Shown here piece by piece: positions 29,158-38,459 of a stretch of 64,000 bases of DNA. The translations under genes and the position numbers were made by a program. Source of the DNA: Comamonas sp. JUb58. GTDB lineage: Bacteria; Pseudomonadota; Gammaproteobacteria; Burkholderiales; Burkholderiaceae_C. Location: positions 1-64,000 of the forward strand of contig NZ_SOAL01000008.1 of the NCBI RefSeq assembly GCF_004364775.1, read 5' to 3'. The notes below the pieces were generated by a model, which was not told where the DNA came from, searched no databases, and saw nothing but the letters and a program-made list of their open reading frames with translations. Within the stretch, counting starts at the first letter, position 1. Each line of letters starts with the position of its first letter.

Positions 29158-30195
29158 ATGAGACACGGAGATATTTCGAGCAGCAATGATTGCGTAGGGG
29201 TAGCAGTGGTCAACTACAAGATGCCACGCCTGCACACCAAGGCCGAGGTTCTGGACAACTGTCGCAAGATCGCAGACATGGTGGTGGGCATGAAGCGGGG
29301 ACTGCCAGGCATGGACCTGGTGGTGTTCCCCGAATACTCCACGCACGGCATCATGTACGACTCCAAGGAGATGTACGACACCGCCTCTGCCATTCCCGGT
29401 GAAGAGACGGCCATCTTTGCCGATGCCTGCCGCAAGGCCAATGTCTGGGGGATTTTCTCGCTCACTGGCGAGCGCCATGAAGAGCATCCCAACAAAGCGC
29501 CCTACAACACCCTGATCCTCATGAACAACCAGGGCGAGATCGTGCAGAAGTACCGCAAGATCATGCCCTGGGTGCCTATCGAAGGCTGGTATCCCGGCGA
29601 CTGCACCTACGTCAGCGAAGGCCCCAAGGGGATGAAGATCAGCCTGATCATCTGCGACGACGGCAACTACCCGGAGATCTGGCGCGACTGTGCGATGCGT
29701 GGCGCCGAGCTGATTGTCCGCTGCCAGGGCTATATGTATCCGGCCAAAGAGCAGCAAATCTTGGTGTCCAAGGCCATGGCGTTCATGAACAACACCTACG
29801 TGGCCGTGGCCAATGCGGCGGGCTTTGACGGTGTCTACTCCTATTTCGGTCACTCGGCCATCATCGGTTTTGACGGCCGCACCTTGGGCGAGACCGGCGA
29901 AGAGGAAATGGGCATCCAGTACGCGGAGCTGTCCAAATCGCTGATCCGCGATGCACGCAAGAACGGCCAGTCGCAGAACCACCTCTTCAAATTGGTGCAC
30001 CGCGGCTACACCGGCACGATCAATTCGGGCGATGGCGACAAGGGCGTTGCTGCCTGCCCCTTCAGCTTCTACAGCCAGTGGATCAACGATCCCGAAGGGA
30101 CGCGGGAGATGGTCGAATCCTTCACGCGCACAACGGTGGGCACGCCTGAATGCCCCATAGAAGGGATTCCGCACGAAGCGCCCCAGCACCGCTAA
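29158..30195 (+). CDS. amiE: Aliphatic amidase AmiE
   Basis: A 345-residue nitrilase-superfamily amidase that hydrolyses short aliphatic amides such as acetamide to the acid and ammonia. The catalytic triad is at the standard positions: E59 (VFPEYS), K134 (KYRKIMPW) and C166 (LIICDDGN). Length and sequence match the AmiE family closely. It is the first gene of the amidase operon, behind an attenuator leader, and is followed by a hairpin and amiS. Confidence 0.97.
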   Translation: MRHGDISSSNDCVGVAVVNYKMPRLHTKAEVLDNCRKIADMVVGMKRGLPGMDLVVFPEYSTHGIMYDSKEMYDTASAIPGEETAIFADACRKANVWGIFSLTGERHEEHPNKAPYNTLILMNNQGEIVQKYRKIMPWVPIEGWYPGDCTYVSEGPKGMKISLIICDDGNYPEIWRDCAMRGAELIVRCQGYMYPAKEQQILVSKAMAFMNNTYVAVANAAGFDGVYSYFGHSAIIGFDGRTLGETGEEEMGIQYAELSKSLIRDARKNGQSQNHLFKLVHRGYTGTINSGDGDKGVAACPFSFYSQWINDPEGTREMVESFTRTTVGTPECPIEGIPHEAPQHR

Positions 30196-30212
30196 AGCTG
30201 CAACCCCAGTGG

Positions 30213-30242
30213 GCATGGCGGCTCGGTAACGAGCAGCCATGC
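30213..30242 (+). promoter_or_regulatory. Intercistronic hairpin between amiE and amiS
   Basis: GCATGGC and GCTCG (30213-30225) pair with CGAGC and GCCATGC (30230-30242) around a GTAA tetraloop, with one internal mismatch. No T-run follows, only AT-rich sequence. It may stabilise the amiE transcript end or reduce readthrough, giving more amidase than downstream products. Confidence 0.65.
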
Positions 30243-30269
30243 ATTTAGATAAAAAACAAGGAGACAAAC

Positions 30270-30752
30270 ATGCTGGGTATTGCACTTTTTTTCATTGGCG
30301 CCGTGCTGATCGTCAACGGTGTGGGCCTGAGCGGCCGCATCGACGCGCGGGACTCTGCGCCTTTCAATCTGCTCGTGGGTTTGCTGGCTTTGTTCCTCAA
30401 TGCCATAGGCATGCTTCGTGCAGATACGGACGCTGGTTATTTCGCTGCCGCAGGCGGCCTGCTTTTTGCTTTCACCTACCTGTATTTGGCGGTGGTGCAG
30501 TGGTGGGCGCTCAAGGGCGTGGGCCTGGGCTGGTACTGCCTGTTTGTAGCGCTCAGTGCGCTGGCCTTTGCCGCCACCGCAGCGGATATCCGCGTCATCG
30601 CCATGTGGCTGGTCTGGTCGAGCCTGTGGTTTTTCTTCTTTCTTGCGCTGGGGCTCGGCAAGCAGCTGCGCTTTCTGGCGGCCTACACGGTGCTGGTGGG
30701 CGTTGTGACCTGCTGGATTCCAGGCTTGATGTTGTTGATGGGGAAATGGTGA
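30270..30752 (+). CDS. amiS: AmiS/UreI-family amide or urea channel
   Basis: A 160-residue protein of six membrane helices, starting MLGIALFFIGAVLIVNGVGL. It has the family blocks PFNLLVGLLALFLNA, FAFTYLYLAV and a final WIPGLMLLMG. It probably lets short amides (and urea) enter the cytoplasm for AmiE. An AAGGAG site lies 6-7 bases before its start. The next gene starts within a few bases. Confidence 0.94.
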   Translation: MLGIALFFIGAVLIVNGVGLSGRIDARDSAPFNLLVGLLALFLNAIGMLRADTDAGYFAAAGGLLFAFTYLYLAVVQWWALKGVGLGWYCLFVALSALAFAATAADIRVIAMWLVWSSLWFFFFLALGLGKQLRFLAAYTVLVGVVTCWIPGLMLLMGKW

Positions 30753-30754
30753 AC

Positions 30755-31600
30755 ATGATGAATGCAAAAGACCCTCTGCATGCCGTTCGCGGCGATGACC
30801 CGCTGGCCGAGTACCGCATGGCCAAAGAGCCTTTTTACCGGGCCGCCCGCAATGAGATCGCGCTTTACGAGCAAGCCTACCGGCACCGTATGCCGCTGAT
30901 TCTGAAAGGCCCCACGGGCTGCGGAAAGACGCGCTTTGTCGAGCGCATGGCCTGGGCGCTGCAGCGCCCGCTCATTACCCTGGCTTGCAATGAAGACATG
31001 ACCGCCTCGGACCTGGTCGGCCGCTACCTGCTCGATGCCGATGGCACGGCCTGGCATGACGGGCCGCTCACCATGGCCGTGCGCTACGGTGCCATCTGCT
31101 ACCTCGATGAGGTCGTGGAAGCCAGGCAGGACACGACGGTCGTCATCCATCCGCTGACCGACGCGCGCCGCGTGCTTCCACTCGACAAGAAAGGGGAAGT
31201 GGTGCATGCACATCCGGATTTTCAACTGGTGGTCTCCTACAACCCCGGCTACCAGAGCAGCGCCAAGGACATGAAGCCCTCGACGCGGCAGCGATTTGCG
31301 GCTTTGGAGTTTGACTACCCCGACGCCGCCACCGAGTCCGACATCGTCGCGCACGAAGCGGGGGTCGAGCCTGCGCTGGCCGAGCGTCTGGTAGCGCTGG
31401 CCCACAGCACACGCGCGCTCAAACACCATGGGCTGGATGAAGGTGCCTCCACCCGCATGCTCATCTACGCGGGCTTGCTGATACGCGATGGCGTATCGCC
31501 CGCCGACAGCTGCGACATGACGATCACCCAGGCCTTGACGGATGACCCCGACACCACCGAGGCGCTGAAGAAACTCGTGCAAGCCAAATTTGGTAGCTAG
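30755..31600 (+). CDS. MoxR-type AAA+ ATPase (CbbQ/NorQ-like)
   Basis: A 281-residue AAA+ ATPase. The P-loop GPTGCGKT is at 52-59, Walker B AICYLDEV with D118-E119, a sensor-1 region VVSYNPGY, and a C-terminal CbbQ/NorQ-type lid. The start is one of several nearby ATG codons (30746, 30755, 30758) touching the amiS stop; 30755 is chosen for ribosome-site spacing. With the VWA protein downstream it forms a MoxR/VWA chaperone pair, the kind that remodels or activates metalloenzymes such as Rubisco or NO reductase. In Pseudomonas the corresponding slot (amiB) encodes a different AAA protein. Confidence 0.9.
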   Translation: MMNAKDPLHAVRGDDPLAEYRMAKEPFYRAARNEIALYEQAYRHRMPLILKGPTGCGKTRFVERMAWALQRPLITLACNEDMTASDLVGRYLLDADGTAWHDGPLTMAVRYGAICYLDEVVEARQDTTVVIHPLTDARRVLPLDKKGEVVHAHPDFQLVVSYNPGYQSSAKDMKPSTRQRFAALEFDYPDAATESDIVAHEAGVEPALAERLVALAHSTRALKHHGLDEGASTRMLIYAGLLIRDGVSPADSCDMTITQALTDDPDTTEALKKLVQAKFGS

Positions 31601-31613
31601 GAAGCACATAACC

Positions 31614-33416
31614 ATGGCACCATCATCCGCGCCTCTGCGCAGCGAGCACTCCACCACCACCTGGATCGACGACGACACACCGGCTTTTGAGCGCCTGGCC
31701 AGGCTGGCATCCTGTCTGGCGTTGACGCGGGTGCAAGTCCATCCCTTGCTGGCTGCCAGCCAGCGTCAGGAGGCGGGCGGACTGCTGGGCGGCGCAGCGG
31801 CTCAACCCGCCTCCGCGCAGCGTGCCATTGTGCTGGCTGCAGACGAGGGAACTTCTTCAAGCGCCATGCGCTTGATGCTGCCGCCGCTGCACGATCTGCC
31901 CGAGGCCGAGCGTGCCCGCCGGCACACCGCCATGGTTGCGCATGCTGCAGCGCATCTGCTGCATTCGCCAGCGCGCCAGCCTAGCCAGGCCTTGAAGCCC
32001 GTGGGCATAGTGCTGGTCTCGGCCATAGAGGACGCCCGCGTCGAGCGCCTTTTGCTGCGCGACTACCCCGGCATACGCCCTTGGTTCCAGGCGCAGATCG
32101 CGCCTGAACCCGAGGCTGAGAACCTGGGTTTCGTCGCGTTCATGGCGCGGCTTGACCGGATCTTGCTGCTGGCGGGCAGCCACAGCGCTAACCACTGGGT
32201 CAACAAGGCGCAGCAGCTTTTTGAAGACACGGTGCAAAGGCATGGGCTTGAAGACTATGCGGCATTCCGTGCCATTTCCTCCATCCTCGCCAATGACCTT
32301 GGCCAGATGCGGGTGCGGATGGATCCACAGCACTACGCCGGGCCCACGCTCTACCGGGATGACAACAGCTACCTCTGGGAACACCCTGAGTCGGAAGACA
32401 ACCAGGACGAGGCCTGGCATCTGCCCCAGACTGCCGCGCAACGGCAAGCGGCGGACACAAGAAATGCGCAAGAGCCTCCCGAGCCGGCGCAAACGCCTCT
32501 GGCGGCCGAGGAATTTGAGCTCGCCCGCTTTCATTACCCGGAATGGGACTGCAAGAGCGAGCACATGAAGCCCGATTGGTGCCAGGTGATCGAAAAACTC
32601 CCCGCCTGGCAGGGGCTGAGCGAGATCAGCAGTTTGCGCCTCTGCAGCACCACCCGAGTCGACAGTCTGGCTTTGCCCCATCCCCGCGTGCTCGACCGGC
32701 GCCATCGGCTTCGCCGCCAGTGGGAGGGCGATGCGCTGGACCTCAATGCGGCCATCGAGGTGCAGGTGGACATGCGTATGCGGCTACGTCCCGACCCACG
32801 TCTTTTCATGCGCAGCGGCAAAGGCCCACGCCCAGGCAGCATGTTGGTGCTGCTGGATATCTCCGAATCGGTCAACGACATCGGCCCGCAGGGCCAGAGC
32901 CTGCTGGCTTTGGAGAAGCAGGCCGCGTTGTTGCTGGCCGAGGCGTGCTTGCGCAGCGCGCAACGCCTGGCCATCCATGCGTTCTCGTCCAACACCCGTG
33001 CCGAAGTCAACTACTACCGCCTGCTGGATTTTGGCCAGGTGCATAGCAGCGCCACGGCAGCCATGATCCAGGCGGTGCGCGGGCGCTATTCCACGCGGAT
33101 GGGCGCGGCCCTGCGCCATGCCTGCAGCCTGCTGCGCAACGAACCCGATGGGCAGCGCAGCTTGCTAGTGGTCACCGACGGCGCTCCGCACGATATCGAT
33201 GTGCACGACAAGCGATACCTGATCGAAGATGCGCGGCATGCCGTTCAGGAGGCCAAGCGTGCAGGTGTGCGCGTTTGCTGTCTGGCCGTCGATGCGCAGG
33301 CCGATGCCTATGTGCGCCACATCTTTGGCTGGCGGGGTTACGACATCGCGGATGAATCCGTGCAACTGGTGCCGCGCTTGACCAGGATGGGTGCGCGGCT
33401 GGCCGCTGGGCGTTAG
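31614..33416 (+). CDS. VWA-domain partner of the AAA+ ATPase (CbbO/NorD-like)
   Basis: A 600-residue soluble protein; the ATG at 31614 is 13 bases after the ATPase gene. The N-terminal two thirds is helical and resembles CbbO/NorD. The C-terminal von Willebrand A domain begins near residue 410 with MIDAS residues D415, S417 and S419 (LLDISES), and later has the VVTDGAPHDIDVHD segment. It would act as the substrate adaptor that MoxR-type ATPases use. Its client here could be the amidase, AmiC, or a neighbouring unknown enzyme. Confidence 0.88.
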   Translation: MAPSSAPLRSEHSTTTWIDDDTPAFERLARLASCLALTRVQVHPLLAASQRQEAGGLLGGAAAQPASAQRAIVLAADEGTSSSAMRLMLPPLHDLPEAERARRHTAMVAHAAAHLLHSPARQPSQALKPVGIVLVSAIEDARVERLLLRDYPGIRPWFQAQIAPEPEAENLGFVAFMARLDRILLLAGSHSANHWVNKAQQLFEDTVQRHGLEDYAAFRAISSILANDLGQMRVRMDPQHYAGPTLYRDDNSYLWEHPESEDNQDEAWHLPQTAAQRQAADTRNAQEPPEPAQTPLAAEEFELARFHYPEWDCKSEHMKPDWCQVIEKLPAWQGLSEISSLRLCSTTRVDSLALPHPRVLDRRHRLRRQWEGDALDLNAAIEVQVDMRMRLRPDPRLFMRSGKGPRPGSMLVLLDISESVNDIGPQGQSLLALEKQAALLLAEACLRSAQRLAIHAFSSNTRAEVNYYRLLDFGQVHSSATAAMIQAVRGRYSTRMGAALRHACSLLRNEPDGQRSLLVVTDGAPHDIDVHDKRYLIEDARHAVQEAKRAGVRVCCLAVDAQADAYVRHIFGWRGYDIADESVQLVPRLTRMGARLAAGR

Positions 33417-33561
33417 ATGCGCAGGGCGTGATTCAGTCTTGCGCCGATGCGGCATGCCAGCGACCTCAGTTGCGCTAAGCTGGCTGCCAGGCTTGCAGCC
33501 ATTTCACCGTGCCCGCTCCATGGCCCAAAGCATGGCAGGGGGACAGACCAGGAGACAGGTT

Positions 33562-34707
33562 TTGGCAAACAACGATCCTTTGCGCGTCGGCATTCTCTTT
33601 TCGGAAACTGGCACCACGTCCATCATTGGCCAATCGCAGCTGCAAGGCAGCTTGCTGGCCATCGACGAAATCAACAACGCCGGTGGTGTGCTCGGGCGTG
33701 AGCTGGTGGCCGTGCGCTATGACCCTGCTTCCAATCCTGCCGAGTACGCGCGTTTGGCCGGGCAGTTGATCATGCACGACCGCGTCAACACCATCTTTGG
33801 CTGCTATATGTCCAGCAGCCGCAAGGCCGTGCTGCCCGTGGTCGAGAAATGGAACAAGCTTTTGTTCTATCCCACGCTCTACGAAGGCTTCGAGTTCTCG
33901 GCGAACATCATCTACACCGGCGCTGCCCCCAACCAGAACAGCGTGCAGTTGGCCGATTTCATGACCAGCAGCTTTGGTGCGCGTGTCTATCTCATCGGCT
34001 CGGACTACATCTACCCCTATGAATCCAACCGCATACTGCGCGAGTTGGTGCTGCAGCACCCCGAGGGCGAAATCCTCGGCGAGCGCTACCTGCCCCTGGC
34101 GGCCACCGAGCAGGACTACCAGATCGTCATGGAGGATGTACGCCAGAAGCGCCCTGACTTCATCTTCTCCACGGTGGTCGGAGACTCGACCGCCAAGCTC
34201 TACCGCGCCTATGCGGATGCGGGCTTCGACACGAAAGAAATGCCGATTTGCAGCCTCACCACGTCGGAGGCCGAGATCGGGCAAATGGGCTTTGACATCG
34301 CCGCAGGCCACATCACCTCAGCGCCTTATTTCCAGTCGATCCAATCAGCCGCCAACCAGCGCTGCCTGGCCCACCTCAAACGGCTGTTCGGCGACGACTG
34401 CCGCCCCAATCTGTGCTGGGAAGCCTCTTATTTTCAGATGCATATGTTTGCCAATGCCTTTCGCCGTTCGGGCAGCGACACCATCAGCGAGTTGCTGCCT
34501 TATCTGCTGGGCAGCGAGTTTGATGCCCCGCAGGGGCGTGTGCGCATCGATCCAGGCAACCACCACACCTGGGTCTACCCCCGCATTGGGCGGGCCAATG
34601 CGCAAGGAGCGTTCACCATACTGCGCGAGGCCAAACGCGCCGTGTCGCCTGATCCTTATCTGGTCACCCATTCCTTGGGCGACTGGACGGCGAAGATCGA
34701 GGTCTGA
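33562..34707 (+). CDS. amiC: AmiC amide-binding regulator
   Basis: A 381-residue cytoplasmic amide sensor with a periplasmic-binding-protein fold, which holds AmiR inactive until amide binds. A TTG at 33562 is the chosen start: GGAG at 33551-33554 is 7 bases away, and the next residues (NNDPLRVGILFSETG) line up with the N-terminus of Pseudomonas AmiC. The open frame continues 57 codons upstream but that part has no family similarity. Shared blocks include GCYMSSSRKAVLPVVE, YPTLYEGFEFS, APNQNS, IGSDYIYPYESN and LTTSEAE. No signal peptide is needed or seen. Confidence 0.93.
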   Translation: MANNDPLRVGILFSETGTTSIIGQSQLQGSLLAIDEINNAGGVLGRELVAVRYDPASNPAEYARLAGQLIMHDRVNTIFGCYMSSSRKAVLPVVEKWNKLLFYPTLYEGFEFSANIIYTGAAPNQNSVQLADFMTSSFGARVYLIGSDYIYPYESNRILRELVLQHPEGEILGERYLPLAATEQDYQIVMEDVRQKRPDFIFSTVVGDSTAKLYRAYADAGFDTKEMPICSLTTSEAEIGQMGFDIAAGHITSAPYFQSIQSAANQRCLAHLKRLFGDDCRPNLCWEASYFQMHMFANAFRRSGSDTISELLPYLLGSEFDAPQGRVRIDPGNHHTWVYPRIGRANAQGAFTILREAKRAVSPDPYLVTHSLGDWTAKIEV

Positions 34708-34709
34708 GC

Positions 34710-35333
34710 GTGAACCAGCAGCAGCCCCGCGCCACCTCGCAGCACCTCAAAGAGCTGCGCCAACTCAAAATCATCCTGATGCACCCCGAGGATGCCGATG
34801 GCTTGCTGCTGGCCCAGCAGCTCCAGCGTATCGGCTGCCAGGTGCGCAGCGTCTGGCCACCGGTGCAGCAATTGCCGGACGACGCGGATATCGTCCTGTT
34901 GGCGGTACGCCCAGATTTTTTACACCTGCTCCTGCCATGGGCGAGCGGCGAACAGGCGCCTGCGCTGGTCGCGGTGGTGAACTATGAAAACCCCACCATT
35001 GTGTCTGCTGTGCTGGAGCTCAAGGTCCAGGCCGTCCTGCCTTCCCCCATACGCTCTTTTGGCCTGCTCTCGACCTTGGTTGTCGCTCGCCAGATCCACA
35101 AAGAATGCCGGCAGATGCAGCAACATGTCCACAAACTGCAAAACAAGCTGCTGGGCCAACGCCGTGTGACCGACGCCAAAGCCATCCTCATCGCCACCCA
35201 CCAGGTCAGTGAAGACCGCGCCTACGAAATGCTGCGTGAGCAGGCCATGAAAAAGCGCGTATCCGTCGAAGACATCGCCCAGGCCATCATCGGTGCGAGC
35301 GAGTTGTTGGGGATGAAGGGCAAGCCCGATTAA
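34710..35333 (+). CDS. amiR: AmiR, ANTAR-domain transcription antiterminator
   Basis: A 207-residue protein starting with GTG two bases after the amiC stop. The N-terminal part is a receiver-like domain without an obvious phospho-Asp site. A coiled coil (QIHKECRQMQQHVHKLQNKL) and the ANTAR domain (about 150-200, RRVTDAKAILIATHQVSEDRAYEMLREQAMKKR) follow. The ANTAR dimer would bind the amiE leader RNA and block the terminator at 28977. Placement right after amiC matches the Pseudomonas amiCR pair. Confidence 0.95.
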   Translation: MNQQQPRATSQHLKELRQLKIILMHPEDADGLLLAQQLQRIGCQVRSVWPPVQQLPDDADIVLLAVRPDFLHLLLPWASGEQAPALVAVVNYENPTIVSAVLELKVQAVLPSPIRSFGLLSTLVVARQIHKECRQMQQHVHKLQNKLLGQRRVTDAKAILIATHQVSEDRAYEMLREQAMKKRVSVEDIAQAIIGASELLGMKGKPD

Positions 35334-35463
35334 CGACAGGCGCGGAGAACCACCGGGCTGCTGCAGAGATGGCTTTGGAGCGCATGGCATCAAGGCGAGG
35401 TTGAGAGCCCGCAGCCGCAAGTCCGCTCTGGAACTACGCCTCTCCCATCACGGCCATCGCAGG

Positions 35464-36021
35464 TTACTGTGTTGAGGCATAGACACAGCCGTTCTTCAAC
35501 TGCCCCGACGGAGTGATGCGCTCATTTTTCATCACCCCCTCCAACAGCATCCCCGCGCTGGCGCAGGTCGCGCGGCTGCCAGCGTTGTCTTCGTCGGTGC
35601 GCGCAAACACCCGTCGCGCTTTCAATTGTGTGAATGCCAAGTGCAGGACGGCCGTGACCGTTTCTTTCGCAAATCCGTTTTTGTGCACGCCACTGCGCAT
35701 CCAAAAACCAATCTCCATGCTGGGAATATCCCAGCGGATCGTGTGCAGGCCCACGCTGCCGATTAGTCGTTGCTCGTGGTCCCAGACCAGAAAGGCCAGG
35801 CCAGTGCCGTTTTCGCGATCGCGCATGCTGGCCAGGCAAAAGTCTTCGGAGGCGGATGCCGATGGCTCATACAGTGCCCAGGGGAGCGAAGTGGGCCAGG
35901 CGCGCAGGCTGTCCAGGCTTTCTACGACGGCAGCGTAAACGGCCTCGCCATCGCCGGGGCCGGCAAGGCGCAAGCTCAGGCGGGGTGTTTGGATGGGGTT
36001 GTCGACAATCTCAGGAAACAT
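35464..36021 (-). CDS. GNAT acetyltransferase (RimJ/RimL type)
   Basis: A 185-residue acetyltransferase starting MFPEIVDNPIQTPRLSLRLAGPGDGEAVYAAV. The acetyl-CoA core shows GSVGLHTIRWDIPSMEIGFWM and GFAKETVTAVLHLAF, and the C-terminal part reads ARTDEDNAGSRATCASAGMLLEGV. These are typical of RimL-like N-acetyltransferases acting on protein N-termini or small amines. It is a single gene convergent with the amidase operon. Confidence 0.92.
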   Translation of the reverse strand: MFPEIVDNPIQTPRLSLRLAGPGDGEAVYAAVVESLDSLRAWPTSLPWALYEPSASASEDFCLASMRDRENGTGLAFLVWDHEQRLIGSVGLHTIRWDIPSMEIGFWMRSGVHKNGFAKETVTAVLHLAFTQLKARRVFARTDEDNAGSRATCASAGMLLEGVMKNERITPSGQLKNGCVYASTQ

Positions 36022-36088
36022 ATGCGCTCGCTATGAATTGCTCAAAGTTTGGCCAGGCGGTTGCGATGGTCCGCGCGCGTAGCCTAGC

Positions 36089-37081
36089 TCACTGATCTGG
36101 CACATTGCCGGCACTTCCCACCTGCTGCCCCTGCACCAGCGCCCACAAAGCCTCCGCCGCCGGCGCCATTTCCGACCGTTGGCGGTACAGGCGGATCTCC
36201 ACCGGTACGTTCCAGCTGTCGTCGCCAGCGGGCACCAGGCTGCCGCTGCGCAGCTCTTCGGTGATGAGGCTGTGGGGCAGCCAGGCGACGCCTCGGCCTT
36301 CCAGGGCCATAGTTTTGAGTAAGGCAGCGTGGTGGGCGGTAAACACGACGGCGACGCCATGCTCCATGCCGGGCTGGGCGGCGTGCACGGCGTCGGTGCC
36401 ATCGGCAAACATGCCGCGCATGCGCGATCGCATGATGCGGCCCAGGCCGGAGGCTTCGCTGTAGGCGAGGACGGGGACGGGGCTGTGCTGGCCGATGCGG
36501 TGCAGCGGCTGGCCGGGGGCATCGGGGGCAGCGGCGCTGACCGGGCGCAGCAGGTCATCGGACAGGCGCAGGACGGGGTACTGGCCTTCGTCCAGGCGCC
36601 CGGGCACGGCGGCGTGGCCGTGGCACAGCACAAACTGCACGCGCCGCTGCAGCATCAGGTCTTCGCAGGCAAGTGAGCTGTCGCTCATCGTCTGGATCGG
36701 GCCCATGCGCAGCTGCGCTTCCATGCCGACCAGCCAGCGCGGAAAGAAGGTGAGCGACAGCACATGGGTGGCGGCAAAGCGCAGGCTGGCGGCCGCTGTG
36801 TCGTGCGCGGCGCGGGCCTTGATGCGGGCGGCCTCCAGGTTGGCCAGCACGTTTTGCAGCAGCGGCAGAAAGCGCTGGCCGGCGGGGGTGAGCGCGGCAG
36901 GGTGGGCGCTGCGGTCAAACAGCTCCACGCCGACCCAGTCTTCCAGCGAACGGATATGGCGGCTGAAGGCCGGCTGGGCGATGGCGCGGGCCTCGGCTGC
37001 GCGCGAGAAGTTGCCAGTATCGGCCAGTGCCATGAAGTCTTCGAGCCACTCCAGATCGAGCGGGCGGTTGCCGGGTCCCAT
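36089..37081 (-). CDS. LysR-family regulator divergent from the D-tartrate-type locus
   Basis: A 330-residue regulator with HTH at about 8-67 (LDLEWLEDFMALADTGNFSRAAEARAIAQPAFSRHIRSLEDWVG) and a LysR effector domain. It lies 124 bases from and divergent to the dihydrodipicolinate-synthase-family gene at 37205, and probably regulates that gene group. The effector may be a hydroxy-dicarboxylate, judged only from the downstream genes. Confidence 0.92.
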   Translation of the reverse strand: MGPGNRPLDLEWLEDFMALADTGNFSRAAEARAIAQPAFSRHIRSLEDWVGVELFDRSAHPAALTPAGQRFLPLLQNVLANLEAARIKARAAHDTAAASLRFAATHVLSLTFFPRWLVGMEAQLRMGPIQTMSDSSLACEDLMLQRRVQFVLCHGHAAVPGRLDEGQYPVLRLSDDLLRPVSAAAPDAPGQPLHRIGQHSPVPVLAYSEASGLGRIMRSRMRGMFADGTDAVHAAQPGMEHGVAVVFTAHHAALLKTMALEGRGVAWLPHSLITEELRSGSLVPAGDDSWNVPVEIRLYRQRSEMAPAAEALWALVQGQQVGSAGNVPDQ

Positions 37082-37204
37082 GGGTTTCCTTGGAGCCTGC
37101 CTGGCTCATAGATACATGTATGCGTTTCGGGTATTGGACAGCAGGGACCCGCTAGGAAATGATGAACACCGTTGACCACCAGCACCCCTAACGGAGACAA
37201 AAAC

Positions 37205-38143
37205 ATGCCTGCCATCGCGAATTATCGTGGAATTATTCCTGCCATCTCTTGCCCTTTCACCCCCGACCACCGCATTGATGAGCCCGCACTGCGCAAGCTT
37301 GCATCCTGGCTAGCCGGCCACGACGGCGTGGTGGCAATCATGACCAATGGCCACACCGGCGAGGTGTTCTCGCTGACCCCGGCCGAGCGCGCTGAGGTGA
37401 CGCGCATTGTGGCTGACGAGCTCAAGGGCCGCATGCCGGTGATCTCGTCCATCGTCTGCGAAGGCCTGGCCGATGCGGCAGAACATGCCCGCGCTGCGGT
37501 GGAAGCTGGCGCCGTGGCGCTGGATGTGATGCCCCCGCACCACTGGCTGCGCTTTGGCTTCACCTCCGGCCACGCGCTGCAGTATTTCGAAGCCATCCAC
37601 AAAGCTGCCCCGAATGCCGACCTGGTCTGCCATGTGTACCCAGCCTGGACGCGTGCCTCCTACTCGTCGCAGCTGCTGGCCGACCTGGCCAAGCTGCCGT
37701 ACCTGCAGGCCTTCAAGGTGGGCCAGCGCGACATGAACAAATATGCCCGCGACATCCAGGCGATCCGCGAGGCCGATGCCTCCAAGGCCATCCTGACCTG
37801 CCATGACGAGTACCTGCTCGCCTCGATGGTGCAGGGCGTGGACGGCGCGCTGGTGGGTTTTGCGACCTTTATTCCGCAGCTGATCATCGACCTGTGGAAT
37901 GCGGTCAAGGCCGGTGACCTAAAGAAAGCGATGGAGGTGCAGGCCATCATCACCCCGCTCAAGGATGCCGTGTATGGCGGTGGCGAACCTACCGGCGAGG
38001 CCCATGCCCGCATGAAGGGCGGCATGTACCTGGCCGGCGTGATTGACGACGCCACCGTGCGTCCACCGACCGAAGCGCCGAATGCCAAGGAAGTGGAGGC
38101 ACTGCGCGCCGCAGTCAAGCAAGCGGGGCTGCTCAAGCGCTAA
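37205..38143 (+). CDS. Dihydrodipicolinate synthase/N-acetylneuraminate lyase family protein
   Basis: A 312-residue class I aldolase/lyase of the DapA family. The Schiff-base lysine is K171 in LQAFKVGQRD, the conserved tyrosine Y145 in CHVYPAW, and the GxTGE-like pyruvate site is GHTGE at 49-53. The gene context is catabolic, not lysine synthesis, so it probably acts as an aldolase or dehydratase on a 2-oxo acid. The start at 37205 follows AACGGAGAC; 11 in-frame codons upstream are not used. Confidence 0.9.
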   Translation: MPAIANYRGIIPAISCPFTPDHRIDEPALRKLASWLAGHDGVVAIMTNGHTGEVFSLTPAERAEVTRIVADELKGRMPVISSIVCEGLADAAEHARAAVEAGAVALDVMPPHHWLRFGFTSGHALQYFEAIHKAAPNADLVCHVYPAWTRASYSSQLLADLAKLPYLQAFKVGQRDMNKYARDIQAIREADASKAILTCHDEYLLASMVQGVDGALVGFATFIPQLIIDLWNAVKAGDLKKAMEVQAIITPLKDAVYGGGEPTGEAHARMKGGMYLAGVIDDATVRPPTEAPNAKEVEALRAAVKQAGLLKR

Positions 38144-38198
38144 GCCGCCGTTGAAGTGAGGCGGGGGACGCCAGATCCTTTGCCCCCAGGGGTCCCGA

Positions 38199-38430
38199 AG
38201 AACGTGTTGACGATCTCCTCGCGCCTCGACAGTGCCCTTGCGGAATGATGTGATGCGTGCACCTCAAGACGGGGTGTCCGCAAAGTCACTGTCCCTACGG
38301 GTTGACGTGAAATCGGGCGATTTCTTCGCGTTGGCTCTTGCTTGCACCTCGGTGCAAGCTGCGAACCACCGCTTCGAACTCATCCCGATTGCACGCCAAC
38401 GCGGCTGCGTAGAGATCGTCAACACGTTCT
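38199..38430. repeat. 232-base element with perfect 19-base inverted ends
   Basis: AGAACGTGTTGACGATCTC at 38199-38217 has its exact inverse at 38412-38430. The interior contains a 66-codon frame (38232-38432) with no known motif and is not called as a gene. It sits just before the Bug receptor gene. It could be a decayed insertion element or a structured 5' leader. Confidence 0.7.
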
Positions 38431-38459
38431 AGAAAAAAATCGACAGGAGACAAGACACC

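Noticed and set aside
38232..38432. A 66-codon frame inside the inverted-repeat segment
   Set aside because: It runs through the right inverted repeat, has no recognisable motif and no good ribosome site.
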